A stretch of DNA of 64,000 nt from RYN-230 sp963720645 (GTDB lineage Bacteria > Actinomycetota > Actinomycetes > Streptosporangiales > Streptosporangiaceae), in NCBI GenBank assembly GCA_963720645.1, contig CAVRFX010000012.1, positions 92,979-156,978 on the forward strand, written 5' to 3'. Within the stretch, counting starts at the first letter, position 1, and each line of letters opens with the position of its first letter. The translations under genes were made by a program, and so were the position numbers. Positions 36,250 through 45,925 of this stretch are shown here, in pieces. The notes under the pieces are model-generated. The model ran no database searches. It saw nothing but the letters and a program-made list of their open reading frames with translations, and was not told where the DNA came from.

Positions 36250-37842
36250 ATGCAAACGTTCTCGCGTGAGGTGGTGCTGGCCGGCGACGGCACAGGCCAG
36301 CCCGGCGAGGACGACGTGCTGGCCGCCCTGGCCCCCCGGTTCACGCTGGCGAGCGCCGGCCGGCCCCGCACCCTGCGCCGCACCTGGCTGGACACGTTCG
36401 ACTGGCGGCTGCACCGGGCCGGGCTCACCCTGGAGTACGTGACCGGCCCGCGGCCCGCGGAGCTGGTCCTGGCCACTGCGGCCGGGGAGATGGTCAGGCA
36501 GCCCGCAGGCCGGCTGACCTGGCCGGCCCTGGTCCAGGATCTGCCGCCCGGCCCGGTCACCGCGGTGATCCGTCCCGTGGCCGGGATCCGGGCCCTGCTG
36601 GCTACCGCCCGGGGCGCCAGCGCGGTCCGGGACCTGCGGGTCCTGAACCCGGACACCAAGACGATCGCCTGGATCAGGGCGGACCAGACCACGGTGAACC
36701 ACCCGGCGGCAGCCGAGCTGCCGGCCCGGCTCCGGGTGACCGCGGTCCGCGGCTACCAGACCCAGGCCGAGCGGGTCGGCGACCTGCTCGCCGCGGCGGC
36801 CGGGCTGGACGGGGTACCGCCCTGCCCGCTGGACGCCGCCCTCGCCGCCGCAGGCCAGCGCGCCGAGTCGTACAGCAACAAGATCAGTGTCCAGCTCACC
36901 GCCGCCATGCCCGCCCGGGCCGCCCTCCAGGCCGTCCTGCTGCAACTGCTGGACACCCTGGAGGCCAACGTCCCCGGCACCATCCGGGACATCGACACCG
37001 AGTTCCTGCACGATCTGCGTGTCTCGGTCCGGCGGACCCGGTCCGCGCTCAAGCTCGCCGGGGACGTGCTGCCCGCCAGCCTGCCAGCCCGGTTCCGCCC
37101 GGCGTTCAAGTGGCTGGGTGACCTGACCACCCCGACCCGGGATCTCGACGTCTACCTGCTGAGCTACGACGAGATGGCCGAGGCCCTGGTGTCCGCGGCA
37201 CCGGCCGAGCTCGAGCCATTCCACACCTACCTGGGCCGCCGGCGGGTCATCGAGCAGCGCTCGCTGGCCCGTGGATTGCGGTCCGCGCGCTTCACGGCGC
37301 TGGCCTGCGAATGGCGTGGCGCGCTCACCGGGCTCACCGTGCCGCGGGGCGGCGAGCGTGCCGCGGACCTGGCCACCAGGCGGCTGCGCCGCGCCCACCG
37401 GCGGGTAATCCGCCAGGGCCGGGCGATCGGTGCGGGCTCCCCCGCGGAGCAACTCCATGACCTGCGCAAACGATGCAAGGAACTGCGCTACCTGCTGGAG
37501 ATCTTCGCCTCGCTGTTCGGCCCGCAGGCCTACCAGCGCGCACTGAAAGACCTCAAGGGCTTGCAGGATTGCCTCGGCGAGTTCCAGGATCGCCAGGTGC
37601 AGCAGCAGGAGCTACGGGAGTTCGCAGGACAGATGATGGCCGACCAGACCGGGCCCGGCAACCCCGTGCCCGCCACCGCCCTGCTCGCCATGGGCGAACT
37701 GGCCGGGGAGATCGGCCGCGCCCAGCAGCGGGCCCGCGGCGAGTTCGCCGAGCGGTTCGGCGAATTCGCCAGCCCGGCCAGCGAGCGCAGGTTCCAGGAC
37801 CTGATCGGGAGCGCCGCCCCGGCCGACGGTGCGGGCCGATGA
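36250..37842 (+). CDS. CYTH-like/CHAD domain protein
   Basis: A 530-residue cytoplasmic protein. The N-terminal ~190 residues resemble a CYTH (triphosphate tunnel) region in a divergent form (RTWLDTFDWRLHRAGLTLEY, LRVTAVRGYQTQAERV). The C-terminal CHAD domain (about 215-520) contains the paired basic helices FLHDLRVSVRRTRSALKLAG and LHDLRKRCKELRYLLEIFAS, whose conserved His/Arg/Lys bind polyphosphate, and LGDLTTPTRDLDVYLL. CHAD proteins locate to polyphosphate granules. The ATG at 36250 was chosen to give the full N-terminus. The stop overlaps the ParA start (ATGA), giving tight coupling. Confidence 0.88.
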   Translation: MQTFSREVVLAGDGTGQPGEDDVLAALAPRFTLASAGRPRTLRRTWLDTFDWRLHRAGLTLEYVTGPRPAELVLATAAGEMVRQPAGRLTWPALVQDLPPGPVTAVIRPVAGIRALLATARGASAVRDLRVLNPDTKTIAWIRADQTTVNHPAAAELPARLRVTAVRGYQTQAERVGDLLAAAAGLDGVPPCPLDAALAAAGQRAESYSNKISVQLTAAMPARAALQAVLLQLLDTLEANVPGTIRDIDTEFLHDLRVSVRRTRSALKLAGDVLPASLPARFRPAFKWLGDLTTPTRDLDVYLLSYDEMAEALVSAAPAELEPFHTYLGRRRVIEQRSLARGLRSARFTALACEWRGALTGLTVPRGGERAADLATRRLRRAHRRVIRQGRAIGAGSPAEQLHDLRKRCKELRYLLEIFASLFGPQAYQRALKDLKGLQDCLGEFQDRQVQQQELREFAGQMMADQTGPGNPVPATALLAMGELAGEIGRAQQRARGEFAERFGEFASPASERRFQDLIGSAAPADGAGR

Positions 37843-38582
37843 AGATCCTGGCCACGTACAACATCAAGGGCGGCGTCGGGAAGACCGCCACCGCGGTCAA
37901 CCTTAGTTACCTGGCCGCCCAGGACGGCCTGCGCGTGCTGCTCTGGGACCTCGACCCGCAGGCCGCGGCCAGCTACCTGTTCCGGATCAGGCCCCGGGTC
38001 AAGGGCGGCGGTAAGGCGCTGATCAAGGGCAGCCGGGAGATCGACGACTCGATCAAGGGCACCGACTTCGCCGATCTGGACCTGCTGCCCGCCGATTTCA
38101 CCTACCGGAACCTGGACCTGGTCCTCGACACCACCAAGAAGCCGACCCGGCGGATCGCGCGGCTCCTCGCCCCGCTGAGCGACCAGTACGACGTGATCTT
38201 CCTCGACTGCCCGCCGGGGATCTCGCTGCTGTCGGAAAGCGTCCTGCAGGCCGCCGACAGCCTGCTGGTCCCGCTCATCCCGACGGTCCTGTCGCTGCGC
38301 ACCCTGGATCAGCTGACCGACTTCATGAGCAGCTTCGACGGCCAGCGGCCCGAGGTGCTGGCGTTCTTCTCCATGATCGACCAGCGCAAGCGGCTGCACC
38401 GGGAGATCGCCGAGCGGCTGCCGACCGAGCGGGGCGACGTGGCCACGGCCACCATCCCCGCGCTGTCACAGATCGAGCGGATGTCCGTGGAACGTGCTCC
38501 CGTCCCCGCGTTCGCGCCGCACGGCCGGGCCGCCCAGTCTTACCAGGCCCTGTGGGCGGAGGTCCGGGCCCGCGTGCTCTGA
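37839..38582 (+). CDS. ParA-family (MinD-like) ATPase
   Basis: A 247-residue deviant Walker-type ATPase. KGGVGKT at residues 10-16 carries the signature first Lys; LLWDLDPQAAASYLF is Walker A'; DVIFLDCPPGISLLSESVLQ is Walker B; KRLHREIAERLPTERGD and IPALSQIERMSVERAPVPAF lie in the C-terminal half. It lacks the N-terminal helix-turn-helix of plasmid ParA and has no ParB partner nearby. It overlaps the CHAD gene by ATGA, so it is an orphan ParA that probably positions a cellular cargo, as McdA or MipZ do, rather than DNA. Confidence 0.9.
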   Translation: MKILATYNIKGGVGKTATAVNLSYLAAQDGLRVLLWDLDPQAAASYLFRIRPRVKGGGKALIKGSREIDDSIKGTDFADLDLLPADFTYRNLDLVLDTTKKPTRRIARLLAPLSDQYDVIFLDCPPGISLLSESVLQAADSLLVPLIPTVLSLRTLDQLTDFMSSFDGQRPEVLAFFSMIDQRKRLHREIAERLPTERGDVATATIPALSQIERMSVERAPVPAFAPHGRAAQSYQALWAEVRARVL

Positions 38583-38814
38583 CCGCGGCCGCGCCGCCGG
38601 GTCACTGATCCGCGGCCGGATCACGGCCTGCCATCCGGGGATCGCGGGGCCGCCGCACGGGGGGTCGCGGGGCCGCCGCGCGGGTCAGGCGCGCCCCGCC
38701 CTGAGGATCACTGAGCGTTACTTTCGGGAAGTTTGTCGGCGAATGCAGGTCACGGCGCCCGCGCCCGGAGCATGCTATTAATTTGGAGCTGCGTCTGGAC
38801 CTAAGGGGGGACAC

Positions 38815-39318
38815 ATGAGCCGCCGCCTCATCCGGCTGGAAATGCCCGTGTTCCCGGACCGGCGGATGTTCCGGGTGCACGACTCGACCGTGGATCCGGA
38901 CGCGCCCGGCGGGCCGCTAGCCCCGGTAGGCACCCTGGTGAGCGTGAACCGGGAGCAACTGTGGGTGGGAAGCCTGCAGGAGCACATCGGCGTCCGGCTC
39001 ACGCTCGAGGAGTGGGACACCGCCCCCCCGACGTTCGGTGACGCCTGGGAGGACGAGGCCAAGGGCACCGTGTACCTGCGGGGGCAGCTCAGCGTGGACA
39101 TGGGTTCCGCGGGCCGCGCGGTCGAGGGCCTGACGCTGGCGGGCGGGGTCGGCGACTACGTCGTCCGCGTCTACGCCCGCAACCGGCGCGAGGTCATGCG
39201 GCTGTACGAGGAGATGTTCGACCGCGGGGTCAACCCGCTCAGCGACGAGTTCCAGCAGGCCAGGAAGAACCTCGAGGGACTGGAGCAGTACCTGCTGCAG
39301 TTCTGGCGCGAGAACTGA
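38815..39318 (+). CDS. Conserved hypothetical protein
   Basis: A 167-residue soluble acidic protein without a recognised domain. Sequence highlights are LEMPVFPDRRMFRVHDSTVD, VGSLQEHIGVRLTLEEWDTA and VEGLTLAGGVGDYVVRVYAR, then a C-terminal helix EEMFDRGVNPLSDEFQQARK and LEGLEQYLLQFWREN. AAGGGGG precedes the ATG at 38815. Upstream, an AT-rich TATTAAT box near 38774 is a likely -10 element. It follows the CHAD-ParA pair with a 230-base gap but has its own promoter-like sequence. Confidence 0.7.
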   Translation: MSRRLIRLEMPVFPDRRMFRVHDSTVDPDAPGGPLAPVGTLVSVNREQLWVGSLQEHIGVRLTLEEWDTAPPTFGDAWEDEAKGTVYLRGQLSVDMGSAGRAVEGLTLAGGVGDYVVRVYARNRREVMRLYEEMFDRGVNPLSDEFQQARKNLEGLEQYLLQFWREN

Positions 39319-39367
39319 CCGGCCCGGCGCGGCGCGGGCCCGCGCGTACGCCGCGCTGCGGGCTGGA

Positions 39368-39880
39368 CTACTGGGCGGGTCCGCCCCGTGCCTGCTGATG
39401 TGCGGCCGGGCTGGCCGAGGTGCCGGCCCGCGTGCTGGGCGCCCGGCTGCCCGCCGCGCTCGCCGGCGCCGAGTCGCGGACGGCGGTGCCCGCAGGGGCC
39501 GCGCTCGCGGGCGCGGCACTCGCTGCGGCGGACGACTTCGCCTGCTGGGACTGGGCCTGCGGAGACTGGGCGGGGTGAGACTCGGCCGCGTGGGAGGGCG
39601 TGGTCATCACCGGCTGCGCGGGGGATGAGCTGGCCTTGCTGCCCGCGTGCCGGTCGGCCGCGGCCCGGAACGGGACCAGCGCGTACACCAGCACCGAGAC
39701 CATCGCGACGACCACCAGGGTCATCAGCGAGGCGACCAGACGCAGCCGGCGCATGCGCAGGGCCGCGATCCGGCGGGACGCGCCGAAGCTGGCCAGCCTC
39801 GTGGCCAGCGCCGGGTCGGCGCTGGCGAGGCCGCGCTCAATCTCATCCAGGATGCGCTGCTCATCCATGGATAGCGCCAT
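39368..39880 (-). CDS. DUF3040 family membrane protein
   Basis: A 170-residue protein with the DUF3040 pattern: N-terminal MALSMDEQRILDEIERGLAS and DPALATRLASF, a basic stretch (RRIAALRMRRLRL), then one membrane helix (VASLMTLVVVAMVSVLVYAL), where many members have two. The C-terminal ~95 residues are a Ser/Ala/Gln/Pro-rich disordered tail, longer than usual. GGAGGT lies 7 bases before the ATG at 39880, which fixes the start. In actinobacteria these small proteins often lie near division or envelope genes; function is unknown. It is convergent with the preceding hypothetical gene. Confidence 0.82.
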   Translation of the reverse strand: MALSMDEQRILDEIERGLASADPALATRLASFGASRRIAALRMRRLRLVASLMTLVVVAMVSVLVYALVPFRAAADRHAGSKASSSPAQPVMTTPSHAAESHPAQSPQAQSQQAKSSAAASAAPASAAPAGTAVRDSAPASAAGSRAPSTRAGTSASPAAHQQARGGPAQ

Positions 39881-40106
39881 AAGGGCTACCTCCACCCCGC
39901 CGGGCCGGTGGGAACTTTCTCTTACTATCCCCCACCGCAAGATCGTTAGCCGCAGTTCCCGGTGCTGTCACGGCTTTTGCGAACTTGCCGGTCTCGGCCG
40001 GAGCGGGACCTGGGCCCAGGCTTCCCGCCCCGCGCAACGAGCAGCAATCGACCAGATGCTCGATCGGCGTTTGCCACTTTCGAACTAAAATTCTAGAGTG
40101 GCGCCC

Positions 40107-41276
40107 ATGCGATGGAACGAGCTCCGGCTTCACCCGGACGCCCCGGCCGGTCCCGGCTCCCCCGGCACCGACCGCGGCCCGGAGCCCGACCCCGACCCGC
40201 AGGCCGACCCCGGCCCGCAGGCCGCCGGGCGGGCCGGGGCTCCCCCGCCGGCCGGGAAGCCAGCCGGCCGTGGCCGCGCCGGCGCTGTTCGAGCGGGGCG
40301 CGATCTCCAGGTCGTTCGACACCCCCGGCTTCCGGGGCATGACGTTCTTCGAGGTGCACGCCCGCAGCGCGATCAACCGGGTGCCCGACTCCTCCCGCGT
40401 CCCGTTCCGCTGGACTATTAATCCCTACCGTGGATGTAGCCACGCGTGTGTCTACTGCTTTGCCCGCAACACGCACACCTACCTGGACCTGGACGCCGGG
40501 CATGACTTCGACTCGAAGATCGTCGTCAAGGTCAACGCCCCGGCCCTGGTCCGCAAGGAGCTCAGCTCCCCCAGGTGGCAGGGCGAGCACATCGCCATGG
40601 GCACCAACGTGGACGTCTACCAGCGGGCGGAGGGCAAGTACCAGCTGATGCCGGGGATCCTGCAGGCCCTGCTGGATGCCCGCAACCCGTATTCGATCCT
40701 CACCAAGGGCACGCTCATCCTCCGCGACCTCGACCTGCTGCTCGCATCCGCCGAGGTCACCGACGTGGGGCTGAGCGTGTCGGTCGGCTGCGCGGACGAG
40801 GACCTGTGGCGCGCCGTGGAACCCGGCACGCCCAGCCCGCGGCGGCGGCTGGGCGTGTGCGGCACGCTCAGCGAGCACGGGCTCCGCTGCGGCGTGCTGA
40901 TGGGACCGGTGGTGCCGTTCCTGTCCGACTCCCCCGCCCAGCTGGACTCCACCGTGCGGCAGATCGCCGAGGCAGGCGCCACCCACGTCAGCCCGATCGT
41001 GCTGCACCTGCGGCCCGGGGCCCGGGAATGGTTCCTGGCCTGGCTGGCCGAGCACCACCCCACCCTGGTCCCGCGCTACCGGGGGCTGTACGGCTCCCGG
41101 GCCTACGCGCCGAAGGACTACCAGCAGCGGATCGCCGGCCAGGTCCGCGAGCTCGCCGCGCGGTACCACGTGGGCCGGGGCAGCCCGCCCGCCAGCGAGC
41201 GCACCTGGCGCCGCGCCACCCCGCCCGCCCGCCGCCGGAGCCGGAGCCCGCCGGCGAGCAGCTCACCCTGCTCTGA
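40107..41276 (+). CDS. Rv2578c-family radical SAM protein (frameshifted)
   Basis: A radical SAM enzyme of the actinobacterial Rv2578c type (DNA-photolyase/SplB-related subgroup). The [4Fe-4S] motif is CSHACVYCFA in INPYRGCSHACVYCFARNTH. Other marks are FDSKIVVKVNAPALVRKEL, HIAMGTNVDVYQRAEGKYQL, SILTKGTLILRDL and LRPGAREWFLAWLAE. The natural start is the ATG at 40107 (MRWNELRL, as in homologues), but the body is in the next frame from about 40150-40280 onwards. At the 3' end a second shift near 41200 is needed to reach the natural end EPAGEQLTLL and TGA 41274-41276. Both lie in GC-repetitive linkers and may be sequencing indels. The central frame is open from 39985 to 41388. Confidence 0.8.
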
Positions 41277-41353
41277 CCCGCCCGCGAGCCCGCTCCCGCC
41301 CGCCGGGGCCCGGGTCCCCGGGACCGCACGCGGAGCCCTCGCGCGAGCCGACT

Positions 41354-41382
41354 CTGACGTTGACGTCAAGGCTCGGTATGAT
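41354..41382 (+). promoter_or_regulatory. MerR-type promoter/operator of the second MFS gene
   Basis: A -35 like CTGACG (41354-41359) and a -10 TATGAT (41377-41382) are 17 bases apart. The perfect palindrome TTGACGTCAA at 41360-41369 sits inside the spacer, the arrangement MerR-family regulators use. A MerR-family gene lies at the end of this operon (43390). Confidence 0.6.
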
Positions 41383-41480
41383 GTCTGAGGTACGGGCGGG
41401 CTGAGCAGAAATACAGAGACTCCCGTCCGGCTCATCAGCTCACGGACGTCGGCTCACGCCCTCTTCAGCAAGGAGACTTA

Positions 41481-43266
41481 ATGCCGGTGGCAGGTCCAGC
41501 GCAGGCCGCGCCCGCAGCCCCAGACGAGCGGGGTGTCCACTACAAGTGGATCGCGCTGTCGAACACCACGCTCGGAATCTTGATGGTGACGATCAACCAG
41601 TCGATCTTGCTGATCTCGCTGCCGGCCCTGTTCCGGGGCATCGACCTGAACCCGCTGGTTCCCTCGAACACCTCATACTTCCTCTGGGTGTTCATGGGAT
41701 TCCTGCTGGTCACGGCGGTGCTGGTGGTCAGCTTCGGCCGGATCGGGGATATCTACGGCCGGGTCAAGATGTACAACCTGGGCTTCGCCGTATTCACGCT
41801 CTTCTCGATCCTGCTGTCGGTGACCTGGCTCACCGGGGTCCCCGGCGCGCTGTGGATCATCATCATGCGGGTCTTCCAGGGGGTCGGCGGCGCGTTCCTG
41901 TTCGCCAACTCGACCGCGATCCTGACCGACGCGTTCCCGCAGAACGAGCGGGGCAAGGCGATGGGGATCAACGGCATCGCCGCGGTGAGCGGCTCATTCC
42001 TCGGGCTGCTGCTCGGCGGCGTGCTCGCCCCGATCGAGTGGCACCTGGTGTTCCTGGTCTCCGTCCCGTTCGGCCTGTTCGGCACGGTCTGGGCCTACCT
42101 CATGCTGCGTGACAACGGGATCCGCATCCCAGCCAGGATCGACTGGCTGGGCAACGCCCTGTTCGCGATCGGCCTGATCTCCGTGCTGGTCGGCATCGTG
42201 TACTCGCTGCTGCCCTACGGCGGGCACCCCACCGGGTGGAGTAACCCCTACGTGCTGACCGCCATCTTCGGCGGGATCGCGGTGCTGATCCTGTTCGCCT
42301 GGGTGGAGACCAAGGTCGAGCAGCCCATGTTCCGGCTGAGCCTGTTCAGGATCCGCGCGTTCACCGCCGGGAACATCGCCGGCCTGCTCGGCGCCCTCGG
42401 CCGCGGCGGTATCCAGTTCATGCTGATCATCTGGCTGCAGGGCATCTGGCTGCCGCAGCACGGCTACAGCTTCAGCCAGACCCCGCTGTGGGCGGGCATC
42501 GCCATGGTCCCGCTGACGCTCGGCTTCCTCATCGTCGGGCCGCTGGCCGGCATCCTGTCGGACCGCTTCGGGGCCCGGCTGTTCGCGACGTCCGGCCTGA
42601 TCGTCTCGGGTATCGCGTTCCTGCTGCTGGAACTGCTGCCGATCAACTTCAGCTACGTCTGGTTCGCGCTGCTGATCTTCCTGTTCGCGGTGGGCATGGG
42701 CCTGTTCTTCTCGCCCAACCAGGCCGCGGTCATGAACAGCCTGCCGCCCGACCAGCGCGGCGCCGGCGCCGGCATGGTCAACACGTTCCAGAACTCGGCC
42801 ACCGTGCTGTCCATGGGCCTGTTCTTCACCATCGTCACGCTCGGACTGGCCGCCAACCTGCCCTCGCACCTGTACAAGGGCCTGGTCAACGCGGGTGTCT
42901 GCCCCATCGGCCGCGCACGTGGTCGCGAACGAGCCGCCGATCGGCAGCCTGTTCTCCGCGTTCCTCGGCTACAACCCGATCAAGGAGCTGCTCGGCCCGA
43001 CCGGGGCCCTGCAGCACCTGACCCCCAGCCAGCAGGCTTACGTCACCGGCCGCACGTTCTTCCCCAAGCTGATCGAGCAGCCCTTCGCCAGCGGCCTGCA
43101 CCTGGCGTTCACGTTCGCGGCCATCGTGACGGCCGTGGCCATCATCGCCTCCGCCCTGCGCGGCAAGCGTTACCTGCACGCCACCGAGCCGACCGCCGAG
43201 GAACTGGCTGACGGGGCCGCGGAGATCGGCGGGATCACGGGCTTTGTCGAGCCGCGCGTCTTCTGA
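41481..43266 (+). CDS. MFS exporter, EmrB/QacA type, one frameshift (paralogue of the 22.6 kb gene)
   Basis: An approximately 595-residue 14-helix drug:proton antiporter. Helix 1 is YKWIALSNTTLGILMVTINQ; motif A GRIGDIYGRVKMYNLGF; motif B IMRVFQGVGGAFLFANSTAI; motif C region INGIAAVSGSFLGLLLGG. Nearly every segment aligns with the paralogue at 22579, including GGHPTGW and LWAGI loops. The frame breaks near 42895: the natural continuation is APSAAHVVANEPPIGSLFSA then FLGYNPIKELLGPTG, ending GITGFVEPRVF at TGA 43264-43266. One extra base (or two missing) in GCGGGTGTC would explain it. The ATG at 41481 has AAGGAG 6-11 bases upstream. It probably forms an operon with merR. Confidence 0.85.
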
Positions 43267-43389
43267 CGCGGACATCCCGGTCACCGGCAACGGGAACAGG
43301 AACGGGCAGCTGGCCCCGGCCGAGCAATCCGGGGCCGCCAGTGCGGACCGCGGTTCCGAATCGCCGGGAAGCAGCTGAGCGGGGTGGGC

Positions 43390-43920
43390 ATGACGGCGCA
43401 CCGTGGCGCCTCTACCGCACCCGCCGCCGGGTCACCGCGGCGGGGTGAGACCCTGCTCGGCATCGGCGCCGCCGCGGCCCGGGCCGGCGTGTCCGAGCGG
43501 GCGCTGCGCTACTACCAGCAGCTGGGCCTGCTCGTCCCGGCCTGCACCACGCCCGGCGGCCTGCGCCGGTACTCCGAGGAGGACCTGGCCCGGGTCGCCC
43601 GCATCCGGGAGCTGCAGGCCCTGCTCGGCTTCAACCTCGACGAGATCGCCGTGGTGCTGCGCAACGAGGACCGGCTGGCGGAGATCCGGCTCAGCTATCA
43701 CGACGAGCGGACCAGCGACGAGGAACGCCGCAGGCTGGCCGGCGAGTGCCTGAGCCTGCAGGAGAGCCTGCGGGCCACGGTCGAGACCAAGCGCGCGGCG
43801 CTGGAAGGCTTCCTGGCCGACCTGGATGTCCGGATCCGCAAGTGCCGCGACCTGCTCGCCAGCGCCCCGGGACCGGAGCCTGGCCAGCAGGACGGGCAGC
43901 CGGGGCGCGGGCCCGGCTAG
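43390..43920 (+). CDS. MerR-family transcriptional regulator
   Basis: A 176-residue regulator. The winged helix-turn-helix reads LLGIGAAAARAGVSERALRY, YQQLGLLVPACTTPGGLRRY and SEEDLARVARIRELQALLGF (MerR recognition of RYY...GLRRY). A coiled-coil dimerisation helix (SLQESLRATVETKRAALEGF) follows, with a C-terminal IRKCRDLLAS. A single Cys in this tail argues against a metal-binding loop; it is of the multidrug-sensing type. It lies 124 bases after the exporter and very likely acts on the palindromic promoter at 41354, twisting it to activate the operon when drug binds. Its TAG overlaps the stop codon of a convergent small frame. Confidence 0.88.
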   Translation: MTAHRGASTAPAAGSPRRGETLLGIGAAAARAGVSERALRYYQQLGLLVPACTTPGGLRRYSEEDLARVARIRELQALLGFNLDEIAVVLRNEDRLAEIRLSYHDERTSDEERRRLAGECLSLQESLRATVETKRAALEGFLADLDVRIRKCRDLLASAPGPEPGQQDGQPGRGPG

Positions 43921-44216
43921 GGCGCCTGCTGGCGGGCCAGCAGCTGGCGCCAGCCTTCCGGGGTCAGCGCGTAATTACGCACGCTGTCGGCGACGAACCA
44001 GTGCCAGCTGGCGGGCCGGATCACGGTCGCCACCGCGGCCAGGGCCAGCGGGGTGGCGGCCCGCACGTCGCCGCGGAGCGGGGTCAGCTCCTCGGCACTG
44101 TCCCGGTACGCCCCGCGGTGGCGGGCCGCGGCCAGCAGTTCCGCGAGGACCGCCCCCCGCCGTCCGGCCTGCTGGGCCGCGCCGAGGACGGCGATCAGGA
44201 GCTGATGAGTGGCCAC
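43917..44216 (-). CDS. Small hypothetical protein, possibly a gene remnant
   Basis: A 99-codon frame from GTG 44216 to TAG 43917-43919, sharing its stop bases with the convergent merR stop. The translation looks protein-like: THQLLIAVLGAAQQAGRRGA, VLAELLAAARHRGAYRDSAE, VADSVRNYALTPEGWRQLLA. No family recognised. The final NYALTPEGWRQLLA has the feel of a conserved C-terminus, so this may be the end of a larger gene whose 5' part was lost. Confidence 0.4.
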   Translation of the reverse strand: MATHQLLIAVLGAAQQAGRRGAVLAELLAAARHRGAYRDSAEELTPLRGDVRAATPLALAAVATVIRPASWHWFVADSVRNYALTPEGWRQLLARQQAP

Positions 44217-44277
44217 GCCCGCCCGGCCGGGCGGCTGGACCGGCGGCGTGCCCTCCGCCGCCAGTTCGAGCACGGTC

Positions 44278-44513
44278 ACCTCCGTCCTGCAGAAATACCT
44301 GGGCCTGCCGTGGGGCAGCCTGGTCAACGCGGCGGGCCCGTGGCTGGCCGTGATGTTCGCGGCCGGGGCGCTGTGGCGGCGCCCCGCCGCGTTCGCGCTG
44401 GCGGCCTGCACCGGCGGCAGTATGCCGCGGCGGCCCGCTGGCTGCTCGCGGCGCTCCCGGCCGGGGTGGCCGCCGAGCTGCTGCTGGGGCTGATCTGCAG
44501 CCAGGCCTTCTGA
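44278..44513 (+). pseudogene. Remnant of a DUF6518-like membrane protein
   Basis: VLQKYLGLPWGSLVNAAGPW and LAVMFAAGALWRRPAAF, then after a frame change near 44410 AARWLLAALPAGVAAELLLG and LICSQAF, TGA 44511-44513. The pattern (short helices, WRRPA turn) resembles the start and later part of small actinobacterial membrane proteins of the DUF6518 type. The middle is deleted and no start codon with a ribosome site is seen. Confidence 0.45.
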
Positions 44514-44523
44514 GACCCGCCCG

Positions 44524-45152
44524 GTGGACACCTCACTGACCTGGCGGGTGATCTTCCCGGGTGCGCTGATCGCCGCCTCGGTGGCCGCGGCGGCCTGGAC
44601 GGCGCTCACCTTTACCGGCCCGCAGCCCCAGCGCGACCTGGCCCAGGCCAGGCCGGCGCCCGGCCAGCGCCAGGCCCGGGCCATGCTGCCCGTCATCGAC
44701 GCCTACCTGGACCGGGACGCGGGCCGGCTGGGCTTCGGCGGGGCCCTGAGCCCGCGGCTCAGGCCCCGGACGTTCTGTGACGCCACCATCGTCGAGATCG
44801 GCCGGGGGAATCGCTGTCGGCCGCCGGCGTCGCGCCGTTCACGCTGTCCTGGCGGGTGGGCATCGTGATGAACTGCGGCGAGTTCGCCCGCCGCGGCCAC
44901 ACCCTGCTCGAGGGATCGGCCGGCTATCCCAGCCTGGGCGAGGTCATCACGCTGGCCGGCCATGAGGCTCCCTACCGGGCCCGGTCGCTGGACGTCGGAC
45001 CGTCCTCCTGGGATCCGTCCTGGGTGCATGCGCACTTCTCCCCCCGGGCCGCCGCCGTGATCCTCAGCGAGAAAGTCACCGCACCCGACCCGGCGGGCCA
45101 GGCCTGCCGGGCCTTCGGCCTGCCCCCGGCCACCCGCGCCGTCGAAGGCTGA
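44524..45152 (+). CDS. Membrane-anchored hypothetical protein (one frameshift)
   Basis: About 209 residues in two frames. GTG 44524 begins a protein with one N-terminal membrane helix (VIFPGALIAASVAAAAWTAL), then RARAMLPVIDAYLDRDAG and FCDATIVEIGR. A one-base loss near 44806 is required to continue in the next frame: ESLSAAGVAPFTLSWRVGIV then MNCGEFARRGHTLLEGSAGY, HFSPRAAAVILSEKV and the stop at 45150-45152. The continuity across the break is convincing. Family not recognised; it resembles small secreted or membrane-tethered proteins of unknown role. Confidence 0.6.
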
Positions 45153-45169
45153 CCCCGCCGGCCGTTTCG

Positions 45170-45218
45170 TGATCACGGTCAATGGGGGGCGCTATGTGGC
45201 CATTCCTGACCGGGATCA
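45170..45218. repeat. 49-bp palindrome-capped repeat, copy 4 (divergent)
   Basis: Same length as copies 1-3 and the same ends (TGATCACGGTCA ... TGACCGGGATCA, 11 of 12 paired), with GGGGCGC and ATGTGGC kept. The rest differs, about 12 of 49 positions from copy 3. It lies between the hypothetical gene and the second MDMPI gene, 14 kb from the others. Confidence 0.85.
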
Positions 45219-45252
45219 CGGGCTGGCCGCACGCCGCCTAGGCTTCGGGGCT

Positions 45253-45924
45253 ATGCGGGCGGAAAGGATCGTGGAGGCGTTCGGGGGCTGAGTCGGCGAG
45301 GCTGCCGGAGGTCGCCGCCAGCCTTGATGACGCCGCTTTCGCCCGTCCCACCCGGTGTGATCCGTGGACGGTGGCGGAGCTGCTGTCCCACGTGGTGATG
45401 ACCATGCGGCGGCTGCCCGGCATGCTCGCCGCGCCCGCCCCGTCCGGGGCCGCCCTGGTCTCCGCGGCGGGCTACTACCGGCCGGATCAGCGGTTCTCCG
45501 CCGCCACGAACGCCGACCGGATCGAGTCCGCCCGGCGCGGCGCGGCGGCCCGGGCCCGGGACGTCGCCGACGCGCGGCAGCAGGCCTGGGCGGCGCTGCG
45601 GGACGCGCCGCCGGGACGGGTGGTGCAGACCCGCCACGGGGACCTGATGCTGCTGCCGGAGTTCCTGCGGACCCGGGTCCTGGAACTCGCCGTGCACGGC
45701 CTGGACCTGGCCGCCGCGCTGGACCGCAAGCCGTGGATGACCGATCCCGCGGCCGAGGTCACCGAGGATCTTCTGCTGCCCTCCGCCGCCGCGGCCGGGC
45801 TGCGCGCCGGAACCGGCTGGGACCAGGTCACGCTGATCGCCGCGCTCACCGGCCGCCGCCCGGTGACACCCGCGCAAGCGCGGCTCATCCAGGCCTCCGG
45901 CGCCGCCTGCTCGCCCTGGGCTGA
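45253..45924 (+). CDS. Maleylpyruvate isomerase-family protein (two frameshifts)
   Basis: A second MDMPI/TIGR03083-type gene, about 223 residues. ATG 45253 gives MRAERIVEAFG. The run of five G at about 45286 then shifts the frame; with four G it continues AESARLPEVAASLDDAAFAR, PTRCDPWTVAELLSHVVMTM (the DinB-like metal-site helix). The main frame carries YYRPDQRFSAATNADRIESA, LPEFLRTRVLELAVHGLDLA and GTGWDQVTLIAALTGRRPVT. Near 45903 a one-base loss is needed to reach the natural end SGRRLLALG and TGA 45922-45924. Both indels are in G/C runs. The substrate is unknown; the family is mycothiol-associated. Confidence 0.78.
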
Positions 45925-45925
45925 C

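Noticed and set aside
43746..44513. A 255-codon plus-strand frame after merR
   Set aside because: It crosses the merR end and the convergent small frame with Arg/Gly/Pro-rich text; only the last ~30 codons are protein-like and are covered by the DUF6518-like remnant.
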